In this document: one piece after another, positions 6,952-14,865 of the stretch
Layout: every line of letters starts with the position of its first letter
Position numbering within the stretch: the stretch's first letter is position 1
Origin: Conexibacter sp. CPCC 205762
GTDB taxonomy: Bacteria; Actinomycetota; Thermoleophilia; Solirubrobacterales; Solirubrobacteraceae
Direction: 5' to 3'
Length of the DNA: 64,000 nucleotides
Assembly (NCBI RefSeq): GCF_030646155.1
Contig: NZ_JAUTDN010000006.1
Location: 124,001-188,000, forward strand
The notes under the pieces: generated by a model
What the model saw: the letters and a program-made list of their open reading frames with translations, nothing else
Database searches by the model: none
Told to the model about the DNA's origin: nothing
Translations under genes and position numbers: made by a program

Positions 6952-8826
6952 TCAGGGAGTGACGGAGAAGAGCTTGTCCGGCAGCGGTCTGACGCGCTTG
7001 TCGGCGGCGTAGCCGAGCGGGTCGGTGCCGAAGATCTGCTCGATCGTGCGCAGCAGCGTGAAGGCGTTGGACGGGGTCGTGTCGACTCTGCCCGACGGCG
7101 TGAAGGGCGAGATCAGCAGCGCGCCGACGCGCTTGCCGCCGCCGGCTGCGAGCGCGTCGCCGACGTTGGGGTAGGTCGCCGGGCCGGGGCCGAGCTTCGG
7201 CGCGGGCGCGGCGGCCGGGGCCTCGCCGGCGGCGGCGCGGGCGACCGGCGGGGCGGTCGGCGTCGTCGCGGCGCCGGGTGCGAAGCCGGGCGTCGTCGTG
7301 GTCGGCGTCGTCTGCGTCGGCGTGGTCTGCGTCGGCGTCGTGGTCGTCGGGTCCGTCGGCGTGGTCTCCGTCGGGGTCGTCGTGCCCGGATCGGCCGGCG
7401 TCGTCGGCGTCGTCTCCGTCGGCGGCGTCACGGGCGGATCGACCGGGGTCGTCGGCGCGGGGGCCGGGGCCGGCGTCGTCTGCGTCGGAGCGGGGGCCGG
7501 CGCCGGAGCGGCGTCGGCCGGCGGCTGGTCGCTCGTGATCACGATCAGGCCGGTGTTGAAGGCCGGCGCGTTCTGGATCAGCGGGACGACTCTTTCGAGG
7601 AAGGCGTCGGCCTCGGCCGAGCCCTGCTGCGCGTCGCTCGCGATCCACGACAGCGCGGCCGTCGTGTCCTCGCTTCTGAGGTCTCTCTGCAGCTGCGTCA
7701 GCGGCACGTTGCGCTCGTCGCAGTCGTCGGACTCGAAGGTGCCGTGGAACCACAGGAAGGGGTTGCGGCGGGTCGTGCCCGCGTCCGGTCTGCAGGCGGC
7801 CGCGGCGCGGGCGCGCGGGCCGGCGGCGGCGCGGTCTCCGGCGGCGGAGGCGGCGGTGCGCGCGCGGGCGCTGCCGGCGGCCGGCTCGGTGTACGCCTTC
7901 CAGGTTCTCTCCAGCGCGCGCAGCTGGTCGCCGACGTGGCCGGTCTCGAAGCCGTAGACGCAGCCGTCGCCGCCGGTCTGGCCGCCGTCGAGCGCGTCGG
8001 CGGGGGCGACGTCGCCGTAGGTCGTGCAGTCGGCGAGCGTCTGTCTCGTCGGGCCCTGGCCGCTGACGAGCGCGATCCGGTTCGCGAGCGAGCCGCCGGC
8101 GACCGTCGTGTAGTCGCTCAGCAGCGTGCCGCTCTTCGCGAGCGTGCCGGCGACGTAGGGGGCGGCCGTCTCGTCCTGCGCGAGCGCCGCGACGTCGGTC
8201 GAGCCGAGCACGATCATGAAGACGTGCTTGACCGGCGAGCCGTCGTCGGCCGGCATGTCGCCGGGGTTGGTCGTGGGGGCCTCGTCGCCGTTGTCGGCGG
8301 GCGTGTCGGCGGCCGGCGTCTCCTCGACGGGCGTGTCGTCGTAGACGCTGTCGTCGACCGGCGTGTCGTCGATCGGCGCGTCGGCGACGGGCGGCGCGGC
8401 GGCCGGCGGCGCCTGCGCGATCTGCTGCGCGACCTGGGCCGGCAGCACGACGGTGAACGGCGGCTGCGAGCTGCCGGCGAGCGCCGAGACCGACGTGCCG
8501 GAGACGACGAACAGGCCGACGAGCGCGGCCAGCGCGGCCGGCACCGCGGCGCGGCGGCGGCGGGCGGCGACGAGCGGGGTGACGGCCGCGGGCGCGGCCG
8601 CCGCGGCGCTTGCGGAGCCGCCCGGAGCGGCCTGCGCGCCGGAGGCCGCCAGCAGCGCGGCAGCCTCGGCGACACGTCGCTCCGCGAACAGCAGCGCGAG
8701 CGCGTCGGTGCGCGCGCTCGCCTGGCGAGCGCCGCAGACGACGCACCAGTGCTGGCCGGCCGCGAGCGGCGCAGCGCACTCGTGGCAGGCCTCGCCGCCT
8801 GCTGCCGGTCGCGGCGGGAGCGTCAT
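6952..8826 (-). CDS. Zinc-ribbon, membrane-anchored phosphoesterase-like protein
   Basis: A 624-residue mosaic. Residues about 10-32 form a zinc ribbon (CHEC and CVVC). A membrane helix follows at about 85-105 (VPAALAALVGLFVVSGTSV). Next is a domain distantly like phosphoesterase family PF04185 (phospholipase C/acid phosphatase), which is split by a Thr/Pro repeat linker. The C-terminal hallmark LLISPFTPSGRVD, then LLRTIEQIFGTDPLGYA, is clear. Catalytic positions look altered: IVLGSTD replaces the MEN motif, TSDQ replaces T-x-DE, and the HxS histidine is absent. It is the last gene of the pst operon, coupled by ATGA, so an extracytoplasmic phosphate role is inferred, perhaps as a binding protein rather than an enzyme. 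Confidence 0.78.
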   Translation of the reverse strand: MTLPPRPAAGGEACHECAAPLAAGQHWCVVCGARQASARTDALALLFAERRVAEAAALLAASGAQAAPGGSASAAAAAPAAVTPLVAARRRRAAVPAALAALVGLFVVSGTSVSALAGSSQPPFTVVLPAQVAQQIAQAPPAAAPPVADAPIDDTPVDDSVYDDTPVEETPAADTPADNGDEAPTTNPGDMPADDGSPVKHVFMIVLGSTDVAALAQDETAAPYVAGTLAKSGTLLSDYTTVAGGSLANRIALVSGQGPTRQTLADCTTYGDVAPADALDGGQTGGDGCVYGFETGHVGDQLRALERTWKAYTEPAAGSARARTAASAAGDRAAAGPRARAAAACRPDAGTTRRNPFLWFHGTFESDDCDERNVPLTQLQRDLRSEDTTAALSWIASDAQQGSAEADAFLERVVPLIQNAPAFNTGLIVITSDQPPADAAPAPAPAPTQTTPAPAPAPTTPVDPPVTPPTETTPTTPADPGTTTPTETTPTDPTTTTPTQTTPTQTTPTTTTPGFAPGAATTPTAPPVARAAAGEAPAAAPAPKLGPGPATYPNVGDALAAGGGKRVGALLISPFTPSGRVDTTPSNAFTLLRTIEQIFGTDPLGYAADKRVRPLPDKLFSVTP

Positions 8827-9494
8827 CGCGCGGTCGGGTCCTGGCGCTCGAACGGGATCGTGTGGTCTTCCGCGTGCGGCGCCTCGAGGTCGCCGCGGCC
8901 GACGCTGCCGGCGCCGGGCGGCTGCGTGTCCTCGGCGCGCGGCTCGCGCAGGCCGCTCGGCATCTCGTCCTCGTCGCCGGCGTGGATCAGCGAGCCGTTC
9001 GGCGCGACCTCGTCGGCGAGCGGCAGGTGCACGTGGTTGGACGGGTGCGGAGCGGCGGCGGGGGAGGCGGGCGGCGGCGTCATCGGGCCGCCGACCGGCT
9101 GCACGCCGACGAGCTGGAAGGCGCACTGCGAGCAGAACAGGGCGCCGCGCGCGTAGAGCGTGCCGCACTGCGGGCAGGCGCCGGCCGCGCCGGTCGTGTC
9201 GAGTCGCAGCAGGTGCTCGATCTCACCCAGTCTCGCGTCGATCTCCTGCAGCTTGCCGGCCTGGCGCATCAGCACGTCGAGCCGGAAGTGGTCGCGGATC
9301 GCCATCTCGTAGGCGAGCCCGCCGAGGTCCCACTGCAGCTCCGCCAGCTCGCGCGCGAGCGCGTCGCGCTGCTCCTGCAGCGCCGACGGCGCGACCGCCT
9401 GGCCGCCGCCGGGCGGCAGCGGGCTGGGGGGCGGGGGCGGGGGATCGCCGGCGATCAACCGGCGCAGGTTCAGCCTTCTGCTCTGCTCGCTCAT
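8823..9494 (-). CDS. Coiled-coil zinc-ribbon protein in the pst operon
   Basis: A 223-residue soluble protein. After a Pro-rich N-terminus there is a helical region (about residues 40-100, QEQRDALARELAELQWDLGG, later KLQEIDARLGEIEHLL) likely to form a coiled coil, then a zinc ribbon CPQC-x10-CSQC at about 107-125 and a disordered acidic tail. It has no membrane segment. Both ends overlap neighbours as ATGA, so it is translated with the zinc-ribbon membrane proteins on either side. No family is recognised; an adaptor that links the two neighbours is possible but is inference. Confidence 0.8.
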   Translation of the reverse strand: MSEQSRRLNLRRLIAGDPPPPPPSPLPPGGGQAVAPSALQEQRDALARELAELQWDLGGLAYEMAIRDHFRLDVLMRQAGKLQEIDARLGEIEHLLRLDTTGAAGACPQCGTLYARGALFCSQCAFQLVGVQPVGGPMTPPPASPAAAPHPSNHVHLPLADEVAPNGSLIHAGDEDEMPSGLREPRAEDTQPPGAGSVGRGDLEAPHAEDHTIPFERQDPTAR

Positions 9495-10183
9495 CCTATG
9501 GAGGTCCCTTCGCTGCCCCCGCCGGAGGGCTCGTTGTCTCTCGGCGGTGGGGCGCCGGGGGTGGCCGTCTCGATCGGCTCTCTTCTGAGTCTGTTGATGT
9601 CCCCGCCGGCGTTGGAGCCGGTCGACTTGGGGATGTCTCTCGTCGACTGCTCGACTCTCGCCGCGTCGGCCGCGGCGTCTCTTCTTCTCGCGCCGGCGTC
9701 GGTCGTGCCGCCGCCGTTCGTCGCGCCGCTGTCGCCGCCGGTCGCGGCGGCGTCGTCGCTCGTCGACGGGGTCGTCGCAGCGCCCGCGGCGGGCAGGCCG
9801 CCGCCCTGGATGTTGACGACCGGCGCCTTCTGCGCGGCCGGCTGCTCGTCGCCGCCCTGGCCGATCAGGAAGCCGACGCCGAGCGCGACGAGCACGACGG
9901 CGGCGGCGCCCATCGGGCCGCCGATCTTGTCCAGCCGCGACTGCGCCGGGGCCGCCGCGGGCGCGGCGGAGGCGGTCGCGAGCGGCTGCGTCGGCGCGCC
10001 CGCGCCGTTCGTCGCGCCGGCGGGGACGCCCTGCGGCGGGGTGCCGCCGGCGGCCTCGACCCGCTCCATCTCGGCGATGAAGTCGAGGCGCGGCGCCGTG
10101 ATGCGCGTGCCGCAGCTGAGGCAGTAGCGCTGGTCTGTCTGGAGGGAGGCGCCGCAGGTCCGGCACGTCGTGGACTGGCTCAT
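9491..10183 (-). CDS. Zinc-ribbon single-helix membrane protein in the pst operon
   Basis: A 230-residue protein with an N-terminal zinc ribbon (CRTC-x12-CLSC, residues about 7-26), a linker, one membrane helix at about 92-110 (MGAAAVVLVALGVGFLIGQ) and a low-complexity Gly/Ala/Thr C-terminus outside the cell by charge. ATG 10183 overlaps the stop of the preceding lipoprotein gene as TGATG; a GTG directly before it is a weaker choice. The domain order matches the phosphoesterase-like protein two genes later, suggesting a shared cytoplasmic partner for their ribbons. Function unknown. Confidence 0.8.
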   Translation of the reverse strand: MSQSTTCRTCGASLQTDQRYCLSCGTRITAPRLDFIAEMERVEAAGGTPPQGVPAGATNGAGAPTQPLATASAAPAAAPAQSRLDKIGGPMGAAAVVLVALGVGFLIGQGGDEQPAAQKAPVVNIQGGGLPAAGAATTPSTSDDAAATGGDSGATNGGGTTDAGARRRDAAADAARVEQSTRDIPKSTGSNAGGDINRLRREPIETATPGAPPPRDNEPSGGGSEGTSIG

Positions 10184-10953
10184 CACTTTTTCTCGAGAGT
10201 CGAAGGTTGCGCCTCGAAGAGTAGCTCGGCGCCTCTGGGATTGCCGATAAAGTAGATGTGAATGGTCGCCTTACCGTTTGCTCTCAAATTCGGCACGATC
10301 GCGCGACCGGCCGCGACGACTCTTCCGCCCTTGCGCGCGATGCACGCGACGATCAGGTCTCTCTGCGCGACGCCGGAGTGGTTGACGACTCTGCCGACGG
10401 CCGTCACGCCGCTCGCCGGGTCGCCCTCGAGGACCGGGTTCTCGACGCTGATCTCGATCGGCTGCGACGGCCCTTCGCCTCTCGACTGACCGGGGGTCAC
10501 CGCGACTCTGACCGGTCTGTCGCCGTCCAGCGTCAGCTGGTCGTTGACCCACACGACCTCTCTGCCGGGCGGCAGCAGCGCGACGTGGGTGAGGCCGTGC
10601 TCAAGGCCCGGCAGGTCGTTGCGAGCGGTCGCTCTTCCGCTTCTGTCTCTGGCGACCATCTGCAGCGGCACGTCGACGAGCGCTCTCGGGCCGTTGTTCT
10701 TCAGCACCGCGGCGACGGCCGAGCCGTTGACGTCCGATATGACCGCCGTCGAGACGACGCTCACCGCTCTGTTGGCTCTCGCGACCGCGAGCCCTTCCTG
10801 TCTGAAGGCGGAGTCGCCCGACTTGGCCACCCGCGCCGCCTGCTCGCGCGTCGTCTCGCAGCCGCTCGCGCCCAGTCCGAGCACGGCGGTCGATGCGAGC
10901 ACGAGCGCCATCCGCGACGGAATCCGAGCCGCCAGGCGAGGATTTCGCCTCAC
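10183..10953 (-). CDS. Lipoprotein with FxLYD/DUF-like beta domains, pst operon
   Basis: A 256-residue exported lipoprotein. GTG 10953 overlaps the pstB stop as GTGA and gives a proper signal peptide: basic n-region [13 protein letters not shown], hydrophobic core, and lipobox LGASGC with Cys32. The mature part alternates strands in two similar halves ([19 protein letters not shown] and [13 protein letters not shown]), the pattern of extracellular domains with sequences like those seen in FxLYD-type proteins. An internal ATG would lose the basic n-region. Its place directly after pstB suggests a surface role in phosphate uptake; no precise function is known. Confidence 0.78.
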   Translation of the reverse strand: MRRNPRLAARIPSRMALVLASTAVLGLGASGCETTREQAARVAKSGDSAFRQEGLAVARANRAVSVVSTAVISDVNGSAVAAVLKNNGPRALVDVPLQMVARDRSGRATARNDLPGLEHGLTHVALLPPGREVVWVNDQLTLDGDRPVRVAVTPGQSRGEGPSQPIEISVENPVLEGDPASGVTAVGRVVNHSGVAQRDLIVACIARKGGRVVAAGRAIVPNLRANGKATIHIYFIGNPRGAELLFEAQPSTLEKK

Positions 10954-11867
10954 CCGAAGGCCCCGCCGACGTAGTCGCGCGTGCGCTGCGCCTGCGGCGC
11001 GTTGAAGAGCTGCTCGCCGGGCGCGTACTCGACCAGCTCGCCGAGGTACATGAAGGCGACCTTGTCGGCGACGCGCTGCGCCTGCTGCAGGTTGTGGGTG
11101 ACGATCACGACCGCGATCTGCTCGCGCAGCTCGAGGATCAGCTCCTCGATCTTCGCCGTCGAGATCGGGTCGAGCGCCGAGCAGGGCTCGTCCATCAGCA
11201 GCACCTCGGGCTGGGCCGCGAGCGAGCGCGCGATGCAGAGGCGCTGCTGCTGGCCGCCGGAGAGGCGCAGGGCCGGGTGGTCGAGGTTCTCCTTCACCTC
11301 GTGCCAGAGACCGGCGCGCGTCAGCGCTCTCTCGACCGGCTCCATCAGCTCCTTCTTGCGCGGGCGCTTGCTGCCGCCCTCGCGCAGGCCGTACGCGACG
11401 TTGTCGAAGACCGACATCGGGAACGGGTTCGGCTGCTGGAAGACCATCGAGACGCGCTTGCGCAGCGTTGTCACCTCGAGCGCGTCGATGTCCTGCCCGT
11501 CGAGCAGGATGCGCCCGCCGCGGGAGGCGGTCGCGGTCAGCTCGGTGAGGCGGTTGAGCGAGCGCAGCAGCGTCGTCTTGCCGCAGCCGGAGGGGCCGAT
11601 CATCGCCAGCACCTCGCCCTGCGCGATCGGCAGGTCGACTCTGTTGACGGCGACCTTCGGGCCGTAGGCGATCGTGACGGCGTCGCAGCGCATCCGCTCC
11701 AGCACCGGCGCCTCTGACGGCGGCGGGCCGGGCGTGTGGACGCCGCCGGCGGGACCGGCGTGTCCGTTGCCGTTGCCGTCGAGCGGCACCGGCGGGACGT
11801 GCACGACCGTCGGCGGTGCGTCGAGCGAGATCTTGCGAATCGGGGGAGGTGGCATCAGCGGATCCAC
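10950..11867 (-). CDS. pstB: Phosphate ABC transporter ATP-binding protein PstB
   Basis: The ATPase of the high-affinity phosphate importer PstSCAB. Walker A is GPSGCGKTT, the Q loop is [19 protein letters not shown], the signature is LSGGQQQRL, and Walker B is [13 protein letters not shown]; the last is characteristic of PstB. Compared with typical PstB (about 250 residues), this one has an extra N-terminal segment of about 50 residues, Pro/Gly-rich. GTG 11867 has AAAGGA about 6 nt upstream and overlaps the pstA end by 13 bp; ATG 11855 overlaps as TGATG and is the alternative. No phoU gene is present in the operon. Confidence 0.94.
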   Translation of the reverse strand: MDPLMPPPPIRKISLDAPPTVVHVPPVPLDGNGNGHAGPAGGVHTPGPPPSEAPVLERMRCDAVTIAYGPKVAVNRVDLPIAQGEVLAMIGPSGCGKTTLLRSLNRLTELTATASRGGRILLDGQDIDALEVTTLRKRVSMVFQQPNPFPMSVFDNVAYGLREGGSKRPRKKELMEPVERALTRAGLWHEVKENLDHPALRLSGGQQQRLCIARSLAAQPEVLLMDEPCSALDPISTAKIEELILELREQIAVVIVTHNLQQAQRVADKVAFMYLGELVEYAPGEQLFNAPQAQRTRDYVGGAFG

Positions 11868-12850
11868 GCGGTGTCCTTTCCACGCCCGCGTGCGATGCGG
11901 GTTGCCAGGGCGTTGAGTGCGACGACGATCAGCAGCAGCACGAAGGCGGCCGCGTACGCCTTCTCCGGCGCGTTGCCCTCGCCGGTCGGCGAGTTGCCGT
12001 AGATGTAGCTCGTCAGCGTCGAGCCGGTGCCCTGCAGCAGGCCGACGACCGGGGCGGCGCCGTCGCGCGGCTGGATCGTCAGCGTATTGCCGAGCAGCAG
12101 GATGACGATCGCGGTGTCGCCGATGATGCGGCCCATGCCGAGCGCGGTCCCGGTCGCGATGCCGGGGCGGACCGCCGGCAGCAGCACCGCGCGGATCGTC
12201 GACGCCTTCGTCTTGCCGAGCGCCAGCGACGCCTCGCGCACGTGGTTGGGGACCTGCAGCAGCGCCTCGCGCGTCGCGCCGACGACCAGCGGCAGCGCGA
12301 TCAGCGACATCACCGTGCCGGCGATCATGAACGAGCGGCCGAAGGCGGCGTCCTCGGCGTGGAACGACATCCACGAGAGGAAGCTCTCGGAGAAGAACGA
12401 GAGGCCGAACAGCGCCAGCACGACGCTGGGCGAGCCGGCGATGATGTCGACGGCCGACTCGACCGCGCGCGCCAGCGGCGCGGGGCGGCCGTACTCGACC
12501 AGCCAGAGCGCGACGCTGACGCCGATCGGGACGGCGATCGCGATCCCGATCGTGGTCAGCATCAGCGTGCCCTGGATCGGGTCGAGGAAGCCGCCGGTCT
12601 GGCTCTGGTCGACGTCGGAGCTGGGGTGGGTCCACAGCATCGCGGGTCTCAGCTGCGTGATCCCCTTGAAGCACATGTACAGCAGCACGCTGCCGGCGAC
12701 GAGCGTCAGCGTGATGCCGGCGCCCCAGCAGAGCGCGAGGCCGATGCGGTCGCGCAGCGGCCACGAGCTGGCGCTGTCGCGCGCCTTCGTCCGTCTCGGG
12801 CCGGGCAGCGGCGCGCGCGGGTCGCGCGGGGGTGTCGCAAGTGCGGACAT
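11855..12850 (-). CDS. pstA: Phosphate ABC transporter permease PstA
   Basis: A 331-residue inner-membrane permease with six helices in the core. The binding-protein-dependent transport signature is seen around [20 protein letters not shown] (EAA loop that contacts PstB), and the PstA hallmark [12 protein letters not shown] follows helix 3. With PstC it forms the phosphate channel. Start ATG 12850 overlaps the pstC stop as TGATG, and its own stop overlaps the next gene, so all pst genes are coupled. The N-terminal 35 residues are basic and cytoplasmic. Confidence 0.94.
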   Translation of the reverse strand: MSALATPPRDPRAPLPGPRRTKARDSASSWPLRDRIGLALCWGAGITLTLVAGSVLLYMCFKGITQLRPAMLWTHPSSDVDQSQTGGFLDPIQGTLMLTTIGIAIAVPIGVSVALWLVEYGRPAPLARAVESAVDIIAGSPSVVLALFGLSFFSESFLSWMSFHAEDAAFGRSFMIAGTVMSLIALPLVVGATREALLQVPNHVREASLALGKTKASTIRAVLLPAVRPGIATGTALGMGRIIGDTAIVILLLGNTLTIQPRDGAAPVVGLLQGTGSTLTSYIYGNSPTGEGNAPEKAYAAAFVLLLIVVALNALATRIARGRGKDTAWIR

Positions 12851-13845
12851 CAGCGGGCGGCGTACTTGCGCAGCGGCTGGCGGACGGCCCAGCCGGCGAA
12901 CGAGAGGATCGCGGAGGAGACGAGCAGGACCGCGGCGATCGCGTACAGCGTCTGCCCGAGCGGGACGGCGGAGAAGCCCTCCTGCTGGCCGACGATCGTC
13001 GCCGCCAGCGGCATGATCGGCTCGAGGAAGAAGTTGAGCCCGTCGAGCGGGTTCGGCGCCCAGATGAAGGAGCCCGAGACCATCGCGAGCATGATCGCCT
13101 CGCCGAGCGCGCGGGCGGTCGCGAGCACGACGGCGGCGGCGATCGCGGGGCGGGCGGTGCGGACGGAGACCTTCCACATCGTGCGCCAGCGGTTGACGCC
13201 GAGCGCGGCCGAGCCCTCGACCCACGAGCGCGGGACGGCGCGCAGCGCGTCGCTGATGATCGCGATCATGATCGGCACGATCATCACCATCAGGATGATC
13301 GAGGCCAGCAGCAGGCCGCCGCCGGAGACCGGGACGATCGCGTTGACGTCGAGCTTGAAGCTGGCGGAGACGAGGTGGCGGTCGATCCACGGCGCCAGCA
13401 CGAGGATGCCGATCAGGCCGTAGACGACCGACGGCACGGCAGCGAGAAAGCGGACGACCGGGGTCATGATGCGCTTGAGCCCGGGAGGCGCGAACTCGAC
13501 CATGAAGAGCGAGCAGAGCAGCGCGAAGGGGAGGCCTATGAGGACGGCGAGCCCGGTGCTCAGCAGCGTTCCGTACAGCAGCGGCCAGGCGCGCAGGTGG
13601 TAGACGTACTCGTCCGGGTTCGCGGGCGACTCGTAGATCGCGGCCAGCTGCTGGCCGGTGTTGCCGCCGCTGCCGAACCAGGCGAGGCCGTTGTGGCTGA
13701 ACGAGGGCCACGCCTCCTTGAAGACGAAGGCGAGCATCCCGGCGATCAGCAGCAGGAGTGTCGCCGCGAGCGCGCCGAGCCACAGCTCGGCGCGCTCCGG
13801 AGGGCGGCGCGGCGCGCCGCGCCTCCGTGACGACAAGGCGCTCAC
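12850..13845 (-). CDS. pstC: Phosphate ABC transporter permease PstC
   Basis: A 331-residue permease with six or seven helices. [19 protein letters not shown] is the PstC helix with the conserved PS-x-V-x-G motif, and [19 protein letters not shown] is the EAA loop. GTG 13845 overlaps the pstS stop as GTGA; no ATG exists between there and the first helix at about residue 25. Encoded between pstS and pstA in the standard pstSCAB order. Confidence 0.94.
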   Translation of the reverse strand: MSALSSRRRGAPRRPPERAELWLGALAATLLLLIAGMLAFVFKEAWPSFSHNGLAWFGSGGNTGQQLAAIYESPANPDEYVYHLRAWPLLYGTLLSTGLAVLIGLPFALLCSLFMVEFAPPGLKRIMTPVVRFLAAVPSVVYGLIGILVLAPWIDRHLVSASFKLDVNAIVPVSGGGLLLASIILMVMIVPIMIAIISDALRAVPRSWVEGSAALGVNRWRTMWKVSVRTARPAIAAAVVLATARALGEAIMLAMVSGSFIWAPNPLDGLNFFLEPIMPLAATIVGQQEGFSAVPLGQTLYAIAAVLLVSSAILSFAGWAVRQPLRKYAAR

Positions 13846-14660
13846 CGAACGGGGATCCAGTGCTGGTTGATGACCGCCTTGGCGGCGGAGCTTGTCTGGA
13901 CCCACTTGATGAACGCCTTCGAGGCGCCGGTGGGCTTGCCGCGGGTGACGAGCGAGAAGGGACGGACGCCCTTGTACTGGCCCGACTTGGCGTTGCGCAG
14001 GGTGCAGCCGACGCCCTGGTAGTTGACCGTGCGCAGGTCGGAGTCGACGAAGTCGAGCGAGACGAAGCCGATCGCGCCCTTCGACGCCTCGACGGTCTGC
14101 TTGACGAGGCCGTTGGACGACTTGACCTGGGCCGAGGCGGCGATCGACAGCTGGCCGCCGAGGAAGATCTCTCTGAAGGCGTCCGCGGTACCCGACGTGG
14201 CGGTACGCGAGACGAGCTCGATCGAGCCGGTCGCTCTCGCGCCCGGGACCTGGCTCCAGGAGCGCGTGCGGCCGGTGAAGATCGACTCGACCTGCGCTTG
14301 CGAGAGCGTGCCGATCGGGTTCGACGCGTTCGTGATGATGCAGACGGCGTCGTACGCGATCTTGTTGAAGACGATGCCGCCCGGATCCGACGGCTGCTGG
14401 GCGCGCGAGGCGTTGCCGATCGTGACGCGGCCGCGCGAGACGTCGGTGATGCCGGTGTCGGAGCCGCCCTGCTGGACGACGAAGCCGACCTTGCCCTTTC
14501 CGGGGCCGCTCGTGACGTAGCTTCTCGCGAGCGAGGTGATCAGCGGATAGACCGACGTCGAACCACTCATGGTGATCGTCGTCTTCGCCTGCGCGACAGG
14601 CGCGGCGACCGCAGTGGCCGCGATGGCGGCAAGGGCGATTGTGGTTGCGCGTTGACGCAC
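13842..14660 (-). CDS. pstS: Phosphate-binding protein PstS (first copy)
   Basis: A 272-residue exported solute-binding protein. GTG 14660 follows GGAGG by 4 nt and gives a 25-residue Sec signal ending APVAQA; there is no lipobox, so the mature protein would be released or held by PstCA. The phosphate-binding loop SGSTSVYPLITSLA starts the mature domain, and VSRTATSGTADAF is the second anion-binding loop. First gene of the eight-gene operon. The 130-170 bp upstream contain a repeated 17-bp element that may be a Pho-regulator site. Confidence 0.94.
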   Translation of the reverse strand: MRQRATTIALAAIAATAVAAPVAQAKTTITMSGSTSVYPLITSLARSYVTSGPGKGKVGFVVQQGGSDTGITDVSRGRVTIGNASRAQQPSDPGGIVFNKIAYDAVCIITNASNPIGTLSQAQVESIFTGRTRSWSQVPGARATGSIELVSRTATSGTADAFREIFLGGQLSIAASAQVKSSNGLVKQTVEASKGAIGFVSLDFVDSDLRTVNYQGVGCTLRNAKSGQYKGVRPFSLVTRGKPTGASKAFIKWVQTSSAAKAVINQHWIPVR

Positions 14661-14790
14661 AGGACCTCCATGAGACGGTTTCGTGGTGACGGATGCGCGC
14701 GGGCTGCGACGCACCGCAGTCGGGCACGCCAGGCGATGGTGGCGCATCGATTACGAGGTCCCGTTACCGACTCGTGAACGCACGTTTGAC

Positions 14791-14830
14791 GTTCTCAACT
14801 TCTTCACGATCGTGTTATCAACTTCTTCAC
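14791..14830. promoter_or_regulatory. Tandem 17-bp repeat in the divergent pst promoter region
   Basis: GTTCTCAACTTCTTCAC (14791-14807) and GTTATCAACTTCTTCAC (14814-14830) differ by one base and are 23 bp apart. Read toward pstS they begin GTGAAG, like the GTGAA(C/G) units before the second pstS gene. This is the AT-richest part of the 205-bp gap between pstS and the divergent exported-protein gene. A PhoP-type site is the leading explanation, by inference. Confidence 0.5.
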
Positions 14831-14865
14831 CGAATCGGGGAGGGGACGCCTCATCCTGCGCTTTC

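Noticed and set aside
7280-7520. Short GTC/GGCGTC repeats
   Set aside because: They encode the Thr/Pro linker of the phosphoesterase-like protein; ordinary low-complexity coding sequence.
11816-13423. A 535-codon plus-strand frame opposite pstA and pstC
   Set aside because: Low-complexity Arg/Asp/Gln sequence opposite two clear permease genes; no ribosome site or family.
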